Source: Roseobacter sp.
GTDB taxonomy: Bacteria > Pseudomonadota > Alphaproteobacteria > Rhodobacterales > Rhodobacteraceae
Assembly: GCA_024636425.1 (NCBI GenBank)
Contig: JAGXHB010000015.1
Location: forward strand, 1 to 10,365
Direction of reading: 5' to 3'
Length of the DNA: 10,365 nucleotides
The notes beneath the pieces are model-generated. The model was not told the origin of the DNA, made no database searches, and worked only from the letters and a program-made list of their open reading frames with translations. Position numbers and translations under genes: made by a program. This document shows, one piece after another, positions 1 to 6,177 of the stretch (the stretch's first letter is position 1; every line of letters begins with the position of its first letter).

Positions 1-588
1 GCCGGCCGCCACCAGATGATTGCGCAAGGGTTGCAGGAATGCTTCTTCCTTGGAGGTCTGGAACAGGCAGTAGTCTTCGTTATGGCCGTTCAGCGGCACA
101 AGGTTGGCATAGCGTTCCTTTTGCAACGTCCGGTAGTCGCCCTCGAACAGAAAAAACTCAAGCTCGGTTGCCATCATGGCGTCAAAGCCCATATCGGCCA
201 GCCGCGCGATCTGCTTTTTCAACATGGCACGGGGGGAATGGGGAACGGGTTCATGGGTGTGGTGATCCAGCACATCGCCGAGCACCAGAACCGTCTTGTC
301 CAGCCAAGGCACCCGCCGCATTGTGGACAAATCGGGCCGCAGGACATAGTCACCATAACCCGTCTGCCAGCTGGTCGCGGCAAACCCTTCGGGGGTGGAC
401 ATCACCAGATCCGTCGCCAGCAGATAGTTGCAGCAATGCGTTTCTTCATGCGAATGGTCGATGAAATTGGTGACGTGAAAACGCTTTCCCATCAGTCGGC
501 CCTGCATGTCGACCAGTGCGACCAGCACCGTGTCGATCTCGCCCGTGGCGGCCATTTCCTTGAGGGTGTCGAATGAAAGAGTGCCCAT
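1..588 (-). CDS. Glutamine synthetase-family ligase (partial, N-terminal 196 residues)
   Basis: The reverse strand is open from an ATG at 588 to the window edge, giving 196 codons with no stop. An AAGGA ribosome site lies about 9 nt upstream. The N-terminal part resembles the beta-grasp domain of glutamine synthetases (VALVDMQGRLMGKRF, residues 23-37). The start of the catalytic domain follows, with TELEFFLFE at 141-149; by family analogy E142 and E144 are metal-binding glutamates. The NEDYCLF stretch at 170-176 looks like the GlnT/PuuA-type paralogues rather than housekeeping GlnA, but I cannot fix the subfamily. Such enzymes use ATP to join glutamate, or a similar acid, to an amine. It is the last visible gene of the minus-strand TRAP operon, 75 nt after the binding-protein gene, so it may process the imported compound. 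The ATP-binding half and the rest of the active site lie outside the window. The family call is firm; the substrate is unknown. Confidence 0.85.
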   Translation of the reverse strand, partial: MGTLSFDTLKEMAATGEIDTVLVALVDMQGRLMGKRFHVTNFIDHSHEETHCCNYLLATDLVMSTPEGFAATSWQTGYGDYVLRPDLSTMRRVPWLDKTVLVLGDVLDHHTHEPVPHSPRAMLKKQIARLADMGFDAMMATELEFFLFEGDYRTLQKERYANLVPLNGHNEDYCLFQTSKEEAFLQPLRNHLVAAG

Positions 589-615
589 ATCCAAGCGTCC
601 TTATGTCATGTGTGA

Positions 616-639
616 GGGGCGACACCAAAGCGCCGCCCC
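616..639 (-). other. Intercistronic stem-loop between binding-protein and ligase genes
   Basis: GGGGCG (616-621) pairs with CGCCCC (634-639) across a 12-nt loop, in the gap after the DctP-type gene (stop at 664) and before the ligase start at 588. There is no U-tract on the transcribed side, so it is better read as a processing, stabilising or partial attenuation element than as a full terminator. Seen by eye; no folding energy was computed. Confidence 0.45.
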
Positions 640-663
640 ATGGTCTGTTGATGCACCGGGGGC

Positions 664-1701
664 TCAACCGAAGGTATAGGGTGGTCCGGCTTTCGAGATG
701 ACATCGTTATAGTCGCGGAAGATCTGCACGATCTTTGCCGCAGTCTCGCCTTCCTCGGCCATCTCGTCCCAGAAGGTGACGGCAGCCTCTTCGACCGTTT
801 TCCATTCTTCCTGCGGGATCGACGTCAGCTCCAGCTTTTCGCCGGAAGCACGCAGCCGCGCTTCGCCGCCCCAGTACCACTGGTTGCGATACGTGTGGCT
901 GGCGTCGATCGCTGAGGACACGATCTGTTTCAGGTGGTCGGGCAGATCCGCCCAGCGTTCAGCGTTGACGAAGAACGATCCGATCCACGCCCCCGAGATG
1001 TTGTTGGTGCAGAAATAGTTGGTCACATCGGCCCAGCCAACGGTGTAGTCTTCAGTGATGCCCGACCACGCCATGCCATCCAGCTCGCCGGTCTGAACGG
1101 CGACTTCGGCATCCTCGTAGGGGATGTTGACCGGCACGACACCGAATTGCGACAGGAAGCGCCCCGCCGTGGGGAAGGTATAAAGCTTGAGCCCGTCCAT
1201 ATCGGACAGTGACCGGATCGGATTGACCGTGTTGAAGTTGCACGGATCCTGCCCCGCCGCAGACAGCCAATGCACACCGACCTTGGCATATTCCTCGCGC
1301 CAGATGTCGGCCAGACCGTACTGGTTGAAGAGCACGGGCACATCAAGGCTGTGCTTGGTCGCCAGCGGAAAGTATCCGCCAAAGGACCGCACCGGCGTTG
1401 GCGATGCCATGGAATCGTCATCGGAATGCACGCCGTCAATCGTACCGCGCTGCAACGCCTGAAAAAGCTCGCCTGTGGGCACGATCTGATCGGCGTAGAA
1501 AAGCTCGATCTCAAGCTCGCCCTGTGCCGCCGCGTTGATCGCGTCGATGGCGGGCTTTGTCACCTCTTCGCCCAAGGCCGAGCCTGCATAGGTCTGAAAG
1601 CGCCAGCGGATCGGTTCCTGCGCATGCAGGATCGAGGGCGTCGCGAGCGCCGCAGGACCGGCAACGGCGGCCCCCTTAAGAAACTTGCGTCTGGTTGTCA
1701 T
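664..1701 (-). CDS. TRAP transporter substrate-binding protein, DctP-type, Tat-exported
   Basis: This is a 345-residue periplasmic binding protein that would capture the substrate for the DctQ/DctM membrane pair encoded just upstream. I chose the ATG at 1701 because AAGGAG lies 8 nt upstream and because translation then opens with a Tat signal: TRRKFLKG at residues 3-10, a hydrophobic stretch, and a likely cut after LHA at 25-27. An in-frame start at 1791 would add 30 residues before the twin-arginine motif, has no support, and reaches into dctM. The C-terminal lobe shows the DctP-family pattern of hinge strand (GLKLYTF, 170-176), then AGRFL and AVQTGELDG (201-209). At residue 174 there is Tyr where many DctP proteins, including the second one in this window, have the carboxylate-binding Arg; R181 is nearby. 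The mature protein has exactly two cysteines, C154 and C231. Family is certain from sequence and context; the substrate cannot be named. Confidence 0.92.
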   Translation of the reverse strand: MTTRRKFLKGAAVAGPAALATPSILHAQEPIRWRFQTYAGSALGEEVTKPAIDAINAAAQGELEIELFYADQIVPTGELFQALQRGTIDGVHSDDDSMASPTPVRSFGGYFPLATKHSLDVPVLFNQYGLADIWREEYAKVGVHWLSAAGQDPCNFNTVNPIRSLSDMDGLKLYTFPTAGRFLSQFGVVPVNIPYEDAEVAVQTGELDGMAWSGITEDYTVGWADVTNYFCTNNISGAWIGSFFVNAERWADLPDHLKQIVSSAIDASHTYRNQWYWGGEARLRASGEKLELTSIPQEEWKTVEEAAVTFWDEMAEEGETAAKIVQIFRDYNDVISKAGPPYTFG

Positions 1702-1709
1702 TGGTATCT

Positions 1710-1715
1710 CTCCTT
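1710..1715 (-). promoter_or_regulatory. Ribosome binding site fixing the DctP-type start
   Basis: The minus strand reads AAGGAG here, 8 nt before the ATG at 1701. This strong Shine-Dalgarno match decides for the start that begins with the Tat motif over the longer in-frame possibility at 1791. Confidence 0.75.
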
Positions 1716-1734
1716 GTCGGGTTTCAGATGATCG

Positions 1735-1752
1735 GGCCGGTTGTCTCCGGCC
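1735..1752 (-). other. Perfect 6-bp GC stem-loop between dctM and dctP genes
   Basis: GGCCGG (1735-1740) and CCGGCC (1747-1752) form a perfect stem with a 6-nt loop inside the 59-nt gap between the DctM stop and the binding-protein start. No T-run follows on the minus strand. It sits about 20 nt upstream of the binding-protein Shine-Dalgarno, where it could shield the 5' end of a processed dctP message. The stem is visible; the role is inference. Confidence 0.5.
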
Positions 1753-1760
1753 ACTTGGGG

Positions 1761-3086
1761 TTATTTTCCGTAAACGTAATTGGGCAGCCACAGTGCAATC
1801 TGCGGGAAGATCATCACGACAGCGAGGGCCAGCACCATCACCCCCACGAACGGGATGATCGACCGATAGATGTCGCGAATGGTGATTTCGGGCGGCGCCA
1901 TGGCGCGCATCAAAAACAGGTTATAGCCGAAGGGCGGCGTCATATAGGCAATCTGGCAGGTGATCGTGTAAAGCACACCGTACCAGACCAGATCGAACCC
2001 AAGTGCGCCGACCAGCGGCACATAAAGCGGGGCGACGATGACCAGCATCGCAGTGTCATCCAGAAACGTGCCCATGACCAGAAACGAAAGCTGCATCAGG
2101 ATCAGGATTACCCAAGGATTCAGCCCCCATTGTTCGGTAAACAGGTCTTCGATGGCCTTGACCGCGCCCAAACCGTCGAAGACCGCACCAAAGGCCAATG
2201 CGGCAAGGATGATCCACATGAACATGCAGGTGATGGCAAGCGTATTGCGCACCGAATTCTCGAACACGGTGCGGGTCATGCGCCCCTTCAGAACCGCCGC
2301 AAGGAAGGCCGCAATGGCCCCGATGGCCGAACTTTCGACCAGCGACGTCCACCCGTTGACGAAGGGCACCATCATCACCGCAAAGATGCCGACGGGCAGC
2401 AACCCGGCTTGGAGCAACCGCAGTTTTTCAGGCCAGCCGACATCGCGTTCCTCGGGTGACAACGCGGGACCGAGGGCCGGATTGATGCGACAGCGGATCG
2501 CGATGTAGATGATGAACATCGCCGCCATCATCAGCCCCGGAATGGCACCGGCCAGCCACAGCTGCCCCACCGGCTGCCGCGCGATCATCGCATAGAGCAC
2601 CAACACGACCGAAGGCGGCACAAGGATCCCGAGGCTGGACCCCGCCTGAATGACCCCCGTCACCATCAGCTTGTCGTAATTCCGCTTCAAAAGCTCGGGC
2701 AGCGCGATCGTGGCACCGATGGCCATGCCTGCGACCGACAGCCCGTTCATCGCTGAAATCAGCACCATCAGGCCGATCGTGCCAATCGCCAGCCCGCCGC
2801 GCAGGCCCCCCATCCAGACGTGGAACATCTTGTAGAGATCATCGGCAATCTTGCTTTCCGACAGCACATAGCCCATGAAAATGAACATCGGCAGGGTCAG
2901 CAGCGGGTACCAGCGCATAAGTTTGATGGCAGCGGAAAACCCGATGTCATAGCCGCCGCGGTCTCCCCACAGCAGCAATGCCGCCACCAGCGCAACAAAG
3001 CCGATTGCCCCGAAAACGCGTTGCCCGGTCAGCAGCATCAGCATCATGGTCGAGAACATCAGTATCGCGATCAATTCATAGGGCAT
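1761..3086 (-). CDS. TRAP transporter large permease subunit, DctM-type
   Basis: A 441-residue, strongly hydrophobic inner-membrane protein that forms the ion-driven substrate channel of the TRAP system. By family it should have about 11-12 membrane segments. Visible landmarks are LLTLPMFIFMG (62-72), the glycine/proline hairpin AGSSLGILVPPSV (148-160), its partner region FLDDTAMLVIVAPLYVP (341-357), and TPPFGYNLF (383-391), all usual for DctM. The ATG at 3086 is supported by an AGGAG-type site about 9 nt upstream on the minus strand. It overlaps the end of the DctQ gene by 11 nt, which indicates translational coupling. Length is normal for a stand-alone DctM (about 425-440 residues), so Q and M are not fused. 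The binding-protein gene follows 59 nt downstream. Confidence 0.95.
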   Translation of the reverse strand: MPYELIAILMFSTMMLMLLTGQRVFGAIGFVALVAALLLWGDRGGYDIGFSAAIKLMRWYPLLTLPMFIFMGYVLSESKIADDLYKMFHVWMGGLRGGLAIGTIGLMVLISAMNGLSVAGMAIGATIALPELLKRNYDKLMVTGVIQAGSSLGILVPPSVVLVLYAMIARQPVGQLWLAGAIPGLMMAAMFIIYIAIRCRINPALGPALSPEERDVGWPEKLRLLQAGLLPVGIFAVMMVPFVNGWTSLVESSAIGAIAAFLAAVLKGRMTRTVFENSVRNTLAITCMFMWIILAALAFGAVFDGLGAVKAIEDLFTEQWGLNPWVILILMQLSFLVMGTFLDDTAMLVIVAPLYVPLVGALGFDLVWYGVLYTITCQIAYMTPPFGYNLFLMRAMAPPEITIRDIYRSIIPFVGVMVLALAVVMIFPQIALWLPNYVYGK

Positions 3087-3597
3087 CTCGGGTCTCCTCG
3101 CCTGAGGTGAGGAAAAGGATGTCCTTGAACAATTCAGAGACAGCTTGCAGCAGCATCAGCGCAATGCCGACGCACATGACAATCTTGACCGGCCACATAT
3201 AGGGCCGCCAGGCGGTCGGGCTGCGCTCCCAGCCGTATTGGAAGGAATACATCGTGGATTCGATGCCCCCCCACAGCAGAATGCCCAGATAGAACAGCAG
3301 GAAAAACACGGTGATCGCGTCCGTCCACGCCTTTTTGCGCGGGTTCAGTTCGGCATAGAACAGATCCATCCGCACATTGGCCCCCATCTGCAAGGCGTAG
3401 GGCCCGCCAAGGATATAGTAGCCGACCATGACAAACTGCGCCATTTCCAGCGTCCAGATCTGGGGCGAGCCGAATGTCTTGTTGTAGGACGACCAAAGCA
3501 GGATACCCATCAGCACGAAAATCCCGTACATCATGATCCGGCCAAGCCCGTAGTTAAAGCCATCCACGAGCTTGATATAGCGGCGCATCGCGTTCAT
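3076..3597 (-). CDS. TRAP transporter small permease subunit, DctQ-type
   Basis: A 173-residue membrane protein with four hydrophobic segments (roughly residues 20-38, 51-71, 93-112 and 134-152), the usual DctQ architecture. The loop between segments 2 and 3 carries the family pattern GGPYALQMGANVRMD (64-78), which precedes the third helix in DctQ proteins. The ATG at 3597 overlaps the TGA of the upstream hydrolase gene as ATGA, and AGAGG about 8 nt upstream gives a ribosome site, so the hydrolase and the transporter are translated as one unit. The 3' end overlaps dctM by 11 nt. It would pair with the DctM encoded next to it. Confidence 0.92.
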   Translation of the reverse strand: MNAMRRYIKLVDGFNYGLGRIMMYGIFVLMGILLWSSYNKTFGSPQIWTLEMAQFVMVGYYILGGPYALQMGANVRMDLFYAELNPRKKAWTDAITVFFLLFYLGILLWGGIESTMYSFQYGWERSPTAWRPYMWPVKIVMCVGIALMLLQAVSELFKDILFLTSGEETRDAL

Positions 3598-4349
3598 TCG
3601 GCGGCCTCTTGCTCTGCGGCGGCCCGTGACGCGCGCAGGCCTGTTGCCAGATGCGCGGCCATCGCACGCGCCGATGTCGGCGTAGCGATCAGGTCATTTC
3701 GGATCTCGATCATCACCGCAGGCAGGCCCAGCGCCTCGCCGTGTTTTTCAAGGCTGTAGGTCACGCCGTCTGAAGCGGCATAAGGTTCATTCAAAGCAGC
3801 TTGATAGCGGCCCGATTTCTTTTCATGGGCGTGCAATCTCTCGGCTGCGGACGCATCGCTATGATACAGAAACCCAAGCTCGACCGTGCGGCTTTGCCCA
3901 TTGTAGACAGGCGTAAAACTGTGGATCGTGACCAGCAGTTCAGGGTCTGACATGTGCCGCTGTGCGCTGACGGCTGCGTGAAAAGGCTGATGAACGCGGT
4001 CGAAGCGGTCTTGCTTCTGGGCTTGGTCAAGATCGGCGTTCCCTGCAATGTCGTAAATCTCGCTTCGTGCAGGAATGCTATCCTGCGCCTCAAGCGGGCG
4101 GTTGCAATCATACACCAGCCGCGAAATCGCTCCCGCCACCAAAGGGGCATCCAACAGGCGCGAAAGTTCGGTTGCCACGTCCATCGCGCCGATGTCCCAT
4201 GCGGCATGCGATCTGCGCGCCGTCTCTGACAGGCCCAGATCGTTCAGCTCGGCCGGGATCGCATCGGAGGCATGTTCGCAAACCAGCAACCAAGGCCCTT
4301 TGCCATGGGCGTTTACAACCTTTGCCGCTGTCCAGTCGCTGTTTTGCAT
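3594..4349 (-). CDS. N-formylglutamate amidohydrolase-family hydrolase
   Basis: A 251-residue cytoplasmic protein recognised as a member of the N-formylglutamate amidohydrolase (FGase, HutG-like) family. Landmarks in order are CEHAS (24-28), HAAWDIGA (48-55), RLVYDCNRP (77-85), TIHSFTPVYNG (141-151), GFLYHSD (159-165) and EIRNDLI (215-221). Conserved E25, H26 and H143 are plausible metal or catalytic residues by family analogy. The classical enzyme cleaves formyl-glutamate in histidine breakdown, but no other hut gene is visible, and the gene is first in a TRAP operon ending in a glutamine-synthetase-like ligase. A related amide bond, for instance an N-acyl or gamma-glutamyl compound, is therefore equally possible. 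The ATG at 4349 has a GGAAGG-type ribosome site 6 nt upstream. Its stop overlaps the DctQ start by 4 nt. Family membership is solid; the exact substrate is open. Confidence 0.85.
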   Translation of the reverse strand: MQNSDWTAAKVVNAHGKGPWLLVCEHASDAIPAELNDLGLSETARRSHAAWDIGAMDVATELSRLLDAPLVAGAISRLVYDCNRPLEAQDSIPARSEIYDIAGNADLDQAQKQDRFDRVHQPFHAAVSAQRHMSDPELLVTIHSFTPVYNGQSRTVELGFLYHSDASAAERLHAHEKKSGRYQAALNEPYAASDGVTYSLEKHGEALGLPAVMIEIRNDLIATPTSARAMAAHLATGLRASRAAAEQEAAE

Positions 4350-4375
4350 GACAAGCCTTCCCCGATCCTGACGCC

Positions 4376-4404
4376 AATCACGACAGAAAACTCTGGCGTG
4401 TCAA
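4376..4404 (-). promoter_or_regulatory. Candidate promoter of the FGase-TRAP-ligase operon
   Basis: The minus strand reads a perfect TTGACA (plus-strand 4399-4404). After a 17-nt spacer comes GTGATT (4376-4381), a poor -10 match. Position is right, 26 to 55 nt upstream of the hydrolase start. The -35 is convincing and the -10 is not, so it may need an activator or the true -10 may differ. Confidence 0.35.
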
Positions 4405-4414
4405 GAATATTCCT
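4403..4414. promoter_or_regulatory. Candidate operator for the RpiR-type regulator
   Basis: An 8-bp perfect palindrome GAATATTC (4405-4412), extendable to 12 bp with one mismatched pair, lies in the 112-bp gap between the divergent RpiR-type gene and the hydrolase operon. It touches the TTGACA box on its upstream side. RpiR proteins commonly bind short inverted repeats near their own gene. Assignment is by position only. Confidence 0.35.
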
Positions 4415-4450
4415 GTAACCTTTGCTTCACTGCCTTCAGCTTTGTACTGA

Positions 4451-4455
4451 AAGGA
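4451..4455 (+). promoter_or_regulatory. Ribosome binding site supporting a TTG start
   Basis: AAGGA lies 6 nt before the TTG at 4462. No ATG or GTG upstream in frame offers a better start, and the first ATG downstream in frame falls inside the DNA-binding domain, so this site decides for the TTG start of the RpiR-type gene. Confidence 0.6.
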
Positions 4456-4461
4456 ACAAAC

Positions 4462-5328
4462 TTGCGGAAAAAAGCACTGGTCCGGGATCTGCTCAAGGAA
4501 AAGCAGTCCGATCTGACGGCAGCCGAGCGCAAGCTGGCGTCGGTTCTTCTGGACGATTCACTTCTGACAGGCCTGCAATCCATCACACGTCTGGCCGACT
4601 GCGCCGAGGTGTCGACACCCACGATCATCAGGCTTGCCCGCAAGCTGGGCTTTGACGGGTTTTCCGACATGCAGGACGCGATCCGCGACGAGATCGGTGC
4701 CCGCATCAAACAACCGCTGGCCAAGCTCGAGGCGCAAAGCCCTGCTGAAAGCCGCGATCACATCGTCTCGCGCTTCATCGAAGCGGTTTCGGGCAATATC
4801 AACCGCACGCTGGAAAGGCTCGACCTTGCCGAGTTCGACGAAGCCGCCAAGCTGCTGTCGGACCCGTCGCATCGCTTGTATCTGCTGGGCGGCCGGATCA
4901 CCCGGTCGAACGCGCATTACTTCTTCAATCACCTACAGATTATCCGGCCTCGTGTAACGCTGCTGGATTCTTCGCCAAGTGTCTGGCCGCAATCGCTGCT
5001 CGATATGGATGACCGCGCCGTGCTGGTTGTCTTCGACATCCGCCGCTACGAGAAGGAGCTGGAAAAACTTGCCAATCTTGCGGTCAAGCAGGGGGCAAGC
5101 ATTGTGCTCTTTACCGACGCCTGGGGGTCGCCCATCGAAAAGCACGCCCGTTTCTGCTTTCGGGCGATGATCGAGGTGCCCTCGAGCTGGGATTCCACAT
5201 TGGCGATCAACTTCCTGATCGAGGCGCTCGTGGCCGAAGTGCAATCACGCAGCTCCAGCCAAAGTGCTGAACGGATCGCGGCGCTGGAACAGATGATCGG
5301 CGAGTCGCGGATTTTCCGAAGCAACTAG
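4462..5328 (+). CDS. MurR/RpiR-family transcriptional regulator (HTH plus SIS domain)
   Basis: A 288-residue regulator. Residues about 17-77 form the RpiR-type helix-turn-helix: LTAAERKLASVLL, then STPTIIRLARKLGF (51-64) as recognition region, then GFSDMQ. Residues about 125-260 form a SIS (sugar isomerase) domain, with LYLLGGRITRSNAHYF matching the start of the phosphosugar-binding fold and VLVVFDI and IVLFTD as later strands. SIS domains in this family usually sense phosphorylated sugars, which is odd beside an operon of amide-bond enzymes. It starts with TTG, with a good ribosome site, and is transcribed away from the hydrolase-TRAP-ligase operon across a 112-bp gap, so it most likely controls that operon. 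The rare start codon would keep its level low. It ends 20 bp from the convergent GntR-type gene, with no obvious terminator between. Confidence 0.9.
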   Translation: MRKKALVRDLLKEKQSDLTAAERKLASVLLDDSLLTGLQSITRLADCAEVSTPTIIRLARKLGFDGFSDMQDAIRDEIGARIKQPLAKLEAQSPAESRDHIVSRFIEAVSGNINRTLERLDLAEFDEAAKLLSDPSHRLYLLGGRITRSNAHYFFNHLQIIRPRVTLLDSSPSVWPQSLLDMDDRAVLVVFDIRRYEKELEKLANLAVKQGASIVLFTDAWGSPIEKHARFCFRAMIEVPSSWDSTLAINFLIEALVAEVQSRSSSQSAERIAALEQMIGESRIFRSN

Positions 5329-5348
5329 GTTTTAGCTGCCCGCGCTTC

Positions 5349-6014
5349 CTACTCTGCCGCCGCGAACCGATCCCTCGCGAGCGATGCCAGCAAATCGGCA
5401 AAGCGGTCACCCTGAATGGTGATGTGATCGCGCATTGCGGTGCTTGCCGCCGCTTCGTCGCCCGCCTTGATCGCTGCCACGATCGTCTCGTGTTCGGCCA
5501 AAGACCTTTTCATGCGGTCACGCGCGCGCAGTTGCAGCCGCCGGTACGCCTTGAGGCGCTTTTGCAGGCGATCGATTTCTTCCTGTAGAAACTGGTTGCC
5601 GCTGATGGTGCGGATCAGCGCGTGAAATGCTTCGTTCTCATAATAATACTGGTCGCTGTCCCCGCTTTGCGCGGCGGCCACACATGTGGCGTGCACTGCA
5701 CCGAGCGCATCAAGATCCTCGGCTGTGGCGCGCCGCGCCGCATTGGACGCACAAAGCGCCTCAAGCTGCGCCATGACCTGAAACATCTCGCTTAATTGTT
5801 GCGGCCCGACCTGCGCCACAAACGCACCACGGCGCGGGTACTGCTTGAGCAACCCTGTGGCGGCAAGCTGAAAGATCGCCTGCCGCACGGGCGTACGCGA
5901 AACGCCGAATTCTTCGGCCAACTTGACCTCGTCCAGACGGGTGCCGGGTTCAAGGCGACCGGTCAATATTCGGTCTTCAAGGGCATCGTGTAACGTGGAT
6001 TTGGTATCGGTCAT
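5349..6014 (-). CDS. matR: GntR-family regulator, FadR/FCD subgroup; probable malonate regulator MatR
   Basis: A 221-residue regulator with an N-terminal winged helix (about 1-70, including LAEEFGVSRTPVRQAI at 32-47 and the wing RRGAFV at 61-66) and an all-helical FCD domain (about 75-205). N127, H131, H175 and H197 match the spacing of the FCD metal-binding residues. I prefer ATG at 6014 over a TTG two codons earlier; neither has a strong ribosome site. It diverges from a TRAP operon ending in malonyl-CoA decarboxylase, and the gap contains a perfect palindrome of the type bound by FCD regulators. GntR-type MatR is the known regulator of malonate genes in rhizobia, so the name is inferred from context and the site rather than from residues specific to MatR. 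It probably senses malonate or malonyl-CoA. Confidence 0.85.
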   Translation of the reverse strand: MTDTKSTLHDALEDRILTGRLEPGTRLDEVKLAEEFGVSRTPVRQAIFQLAATGLLKQYPRRGAFVAQVGPQQLSEMFQVMAQLEALCASNAARRATAEDLDALGAVHATCVAAAQSGDSDQYYYENEAFHALIRTISGNQFLQEEIDRLQKRLKAYRRLQLRARDRMKRSLAEHETIVAAIKAGDEAAASTAMRDHITIQGDRFADLLASLARDRFAAAE

Positions 6015-6070
6015 GGGCAAAATGTAATCGCTCGGACGTTAAAACAAAGGGGCTCTGAGCCTGATTTCCC

Positions 6071-6084
6071 TCTTGTATACAAGA
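6071..6084. promoter_or_regulatory. Perfect 14-bp palindrome, probable MatR operator
   Basis: TCTTGTATACAAGA is a perfect inverted repeat in the 163-bp gap between matR and matP, 93 bp before the matP start. The TTGTATACAA core is characteristic of FCD-type GntR operators. From memory, the Rhizobium leguminosarum MatR site is TCTTGTATACACGA, which differs by one base. It sits directly upstream of a candidate matP promoter and could also serve the divergent matR. Confidence 0.75.
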
Positions 6085-6087
6085 TTG

Positions 6088-6116
6088 TTGCACTTGAATA
6101 CCTCTAAGGCTACGGT
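6088..6116 (+). promoter_or_regulatory. Candidate matP promoter
   Basis: TTGCAC (6088-6093), a 17-nt spacer, then TACGGT (6111-6116) gives a fair -35 and a weak -10. This would put the palindrome just upstream of the -35, centred near -45, and leave a leader of about 55 nt. The assignment is tentative. Confidence 0.3.
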
Positions 6117-6164
6117 TTTCACCAAGACGTGCCGGGAGGAGAATCGGACGCGTCAAACGTTCGT

Positions 6165-6170
6165 GGAGGA
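6165..6170 (+). promoter_or_regulatory. Ribosome binding site of matP
   Basis: GGAGGA, 7 nt before the ATG at 6178, is one of the best Shine-Dalgarno matches in the window. It fixes the start just ahead of the signal peptide, against a TTG start 105 nt upstream that lies inside the operator. Confidence 0.8.
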
Positions 6171-6177
6171 ACAAAAC

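Noticed and set aside
16..576. Plus-strand open frame of 186 codons at the left edge
   Set aside because: Antisense to the glutamine-synthetase-family gene, whose reading frame has recognisable motifs and a ribosome site.
1702..1791. N-terminal extension of the left binding protein
   Set aside because: It would place 30 residues before a perfect Tat signal and overlap dctM; the strong AAGGAG site belongs to the ATG at 1701.
1695..2459. Plus-strand open frame of 254 codons opposite the dctM gene
   Set aside because: Its composition is rich in His, Asp, Arg and Gln, typical of the antisense of a membrane-protein gene; the opposite strand is an unmistakable DctM.
3594..4349. Calling the hydrolase HutG of histidine degradation
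   Set aside because: Family membership fits, but no hutU, hutH, hutF or hutC gene is visible and the operon partners point elsewhere. I kept the family name without a gene symbol.
5329..5348. Bidirectional terminator between the convergent regulators
   Set aside because: The 20-bp gap has a short TTTT but no inverted repeat that I can see, so no terminator is called.
6051..6061. GGCTCTGAGCC inverted repeat in the matR leader
   Set aside because: Five-base arms with a one-base centre are short, and no partner site or family motif matches; it is probably chance.
6073..6177. Upstream TTG start for matP
   Set aside because: It starts within the palindromic operator and would bury the signal peptide 35 residues inside the protein.
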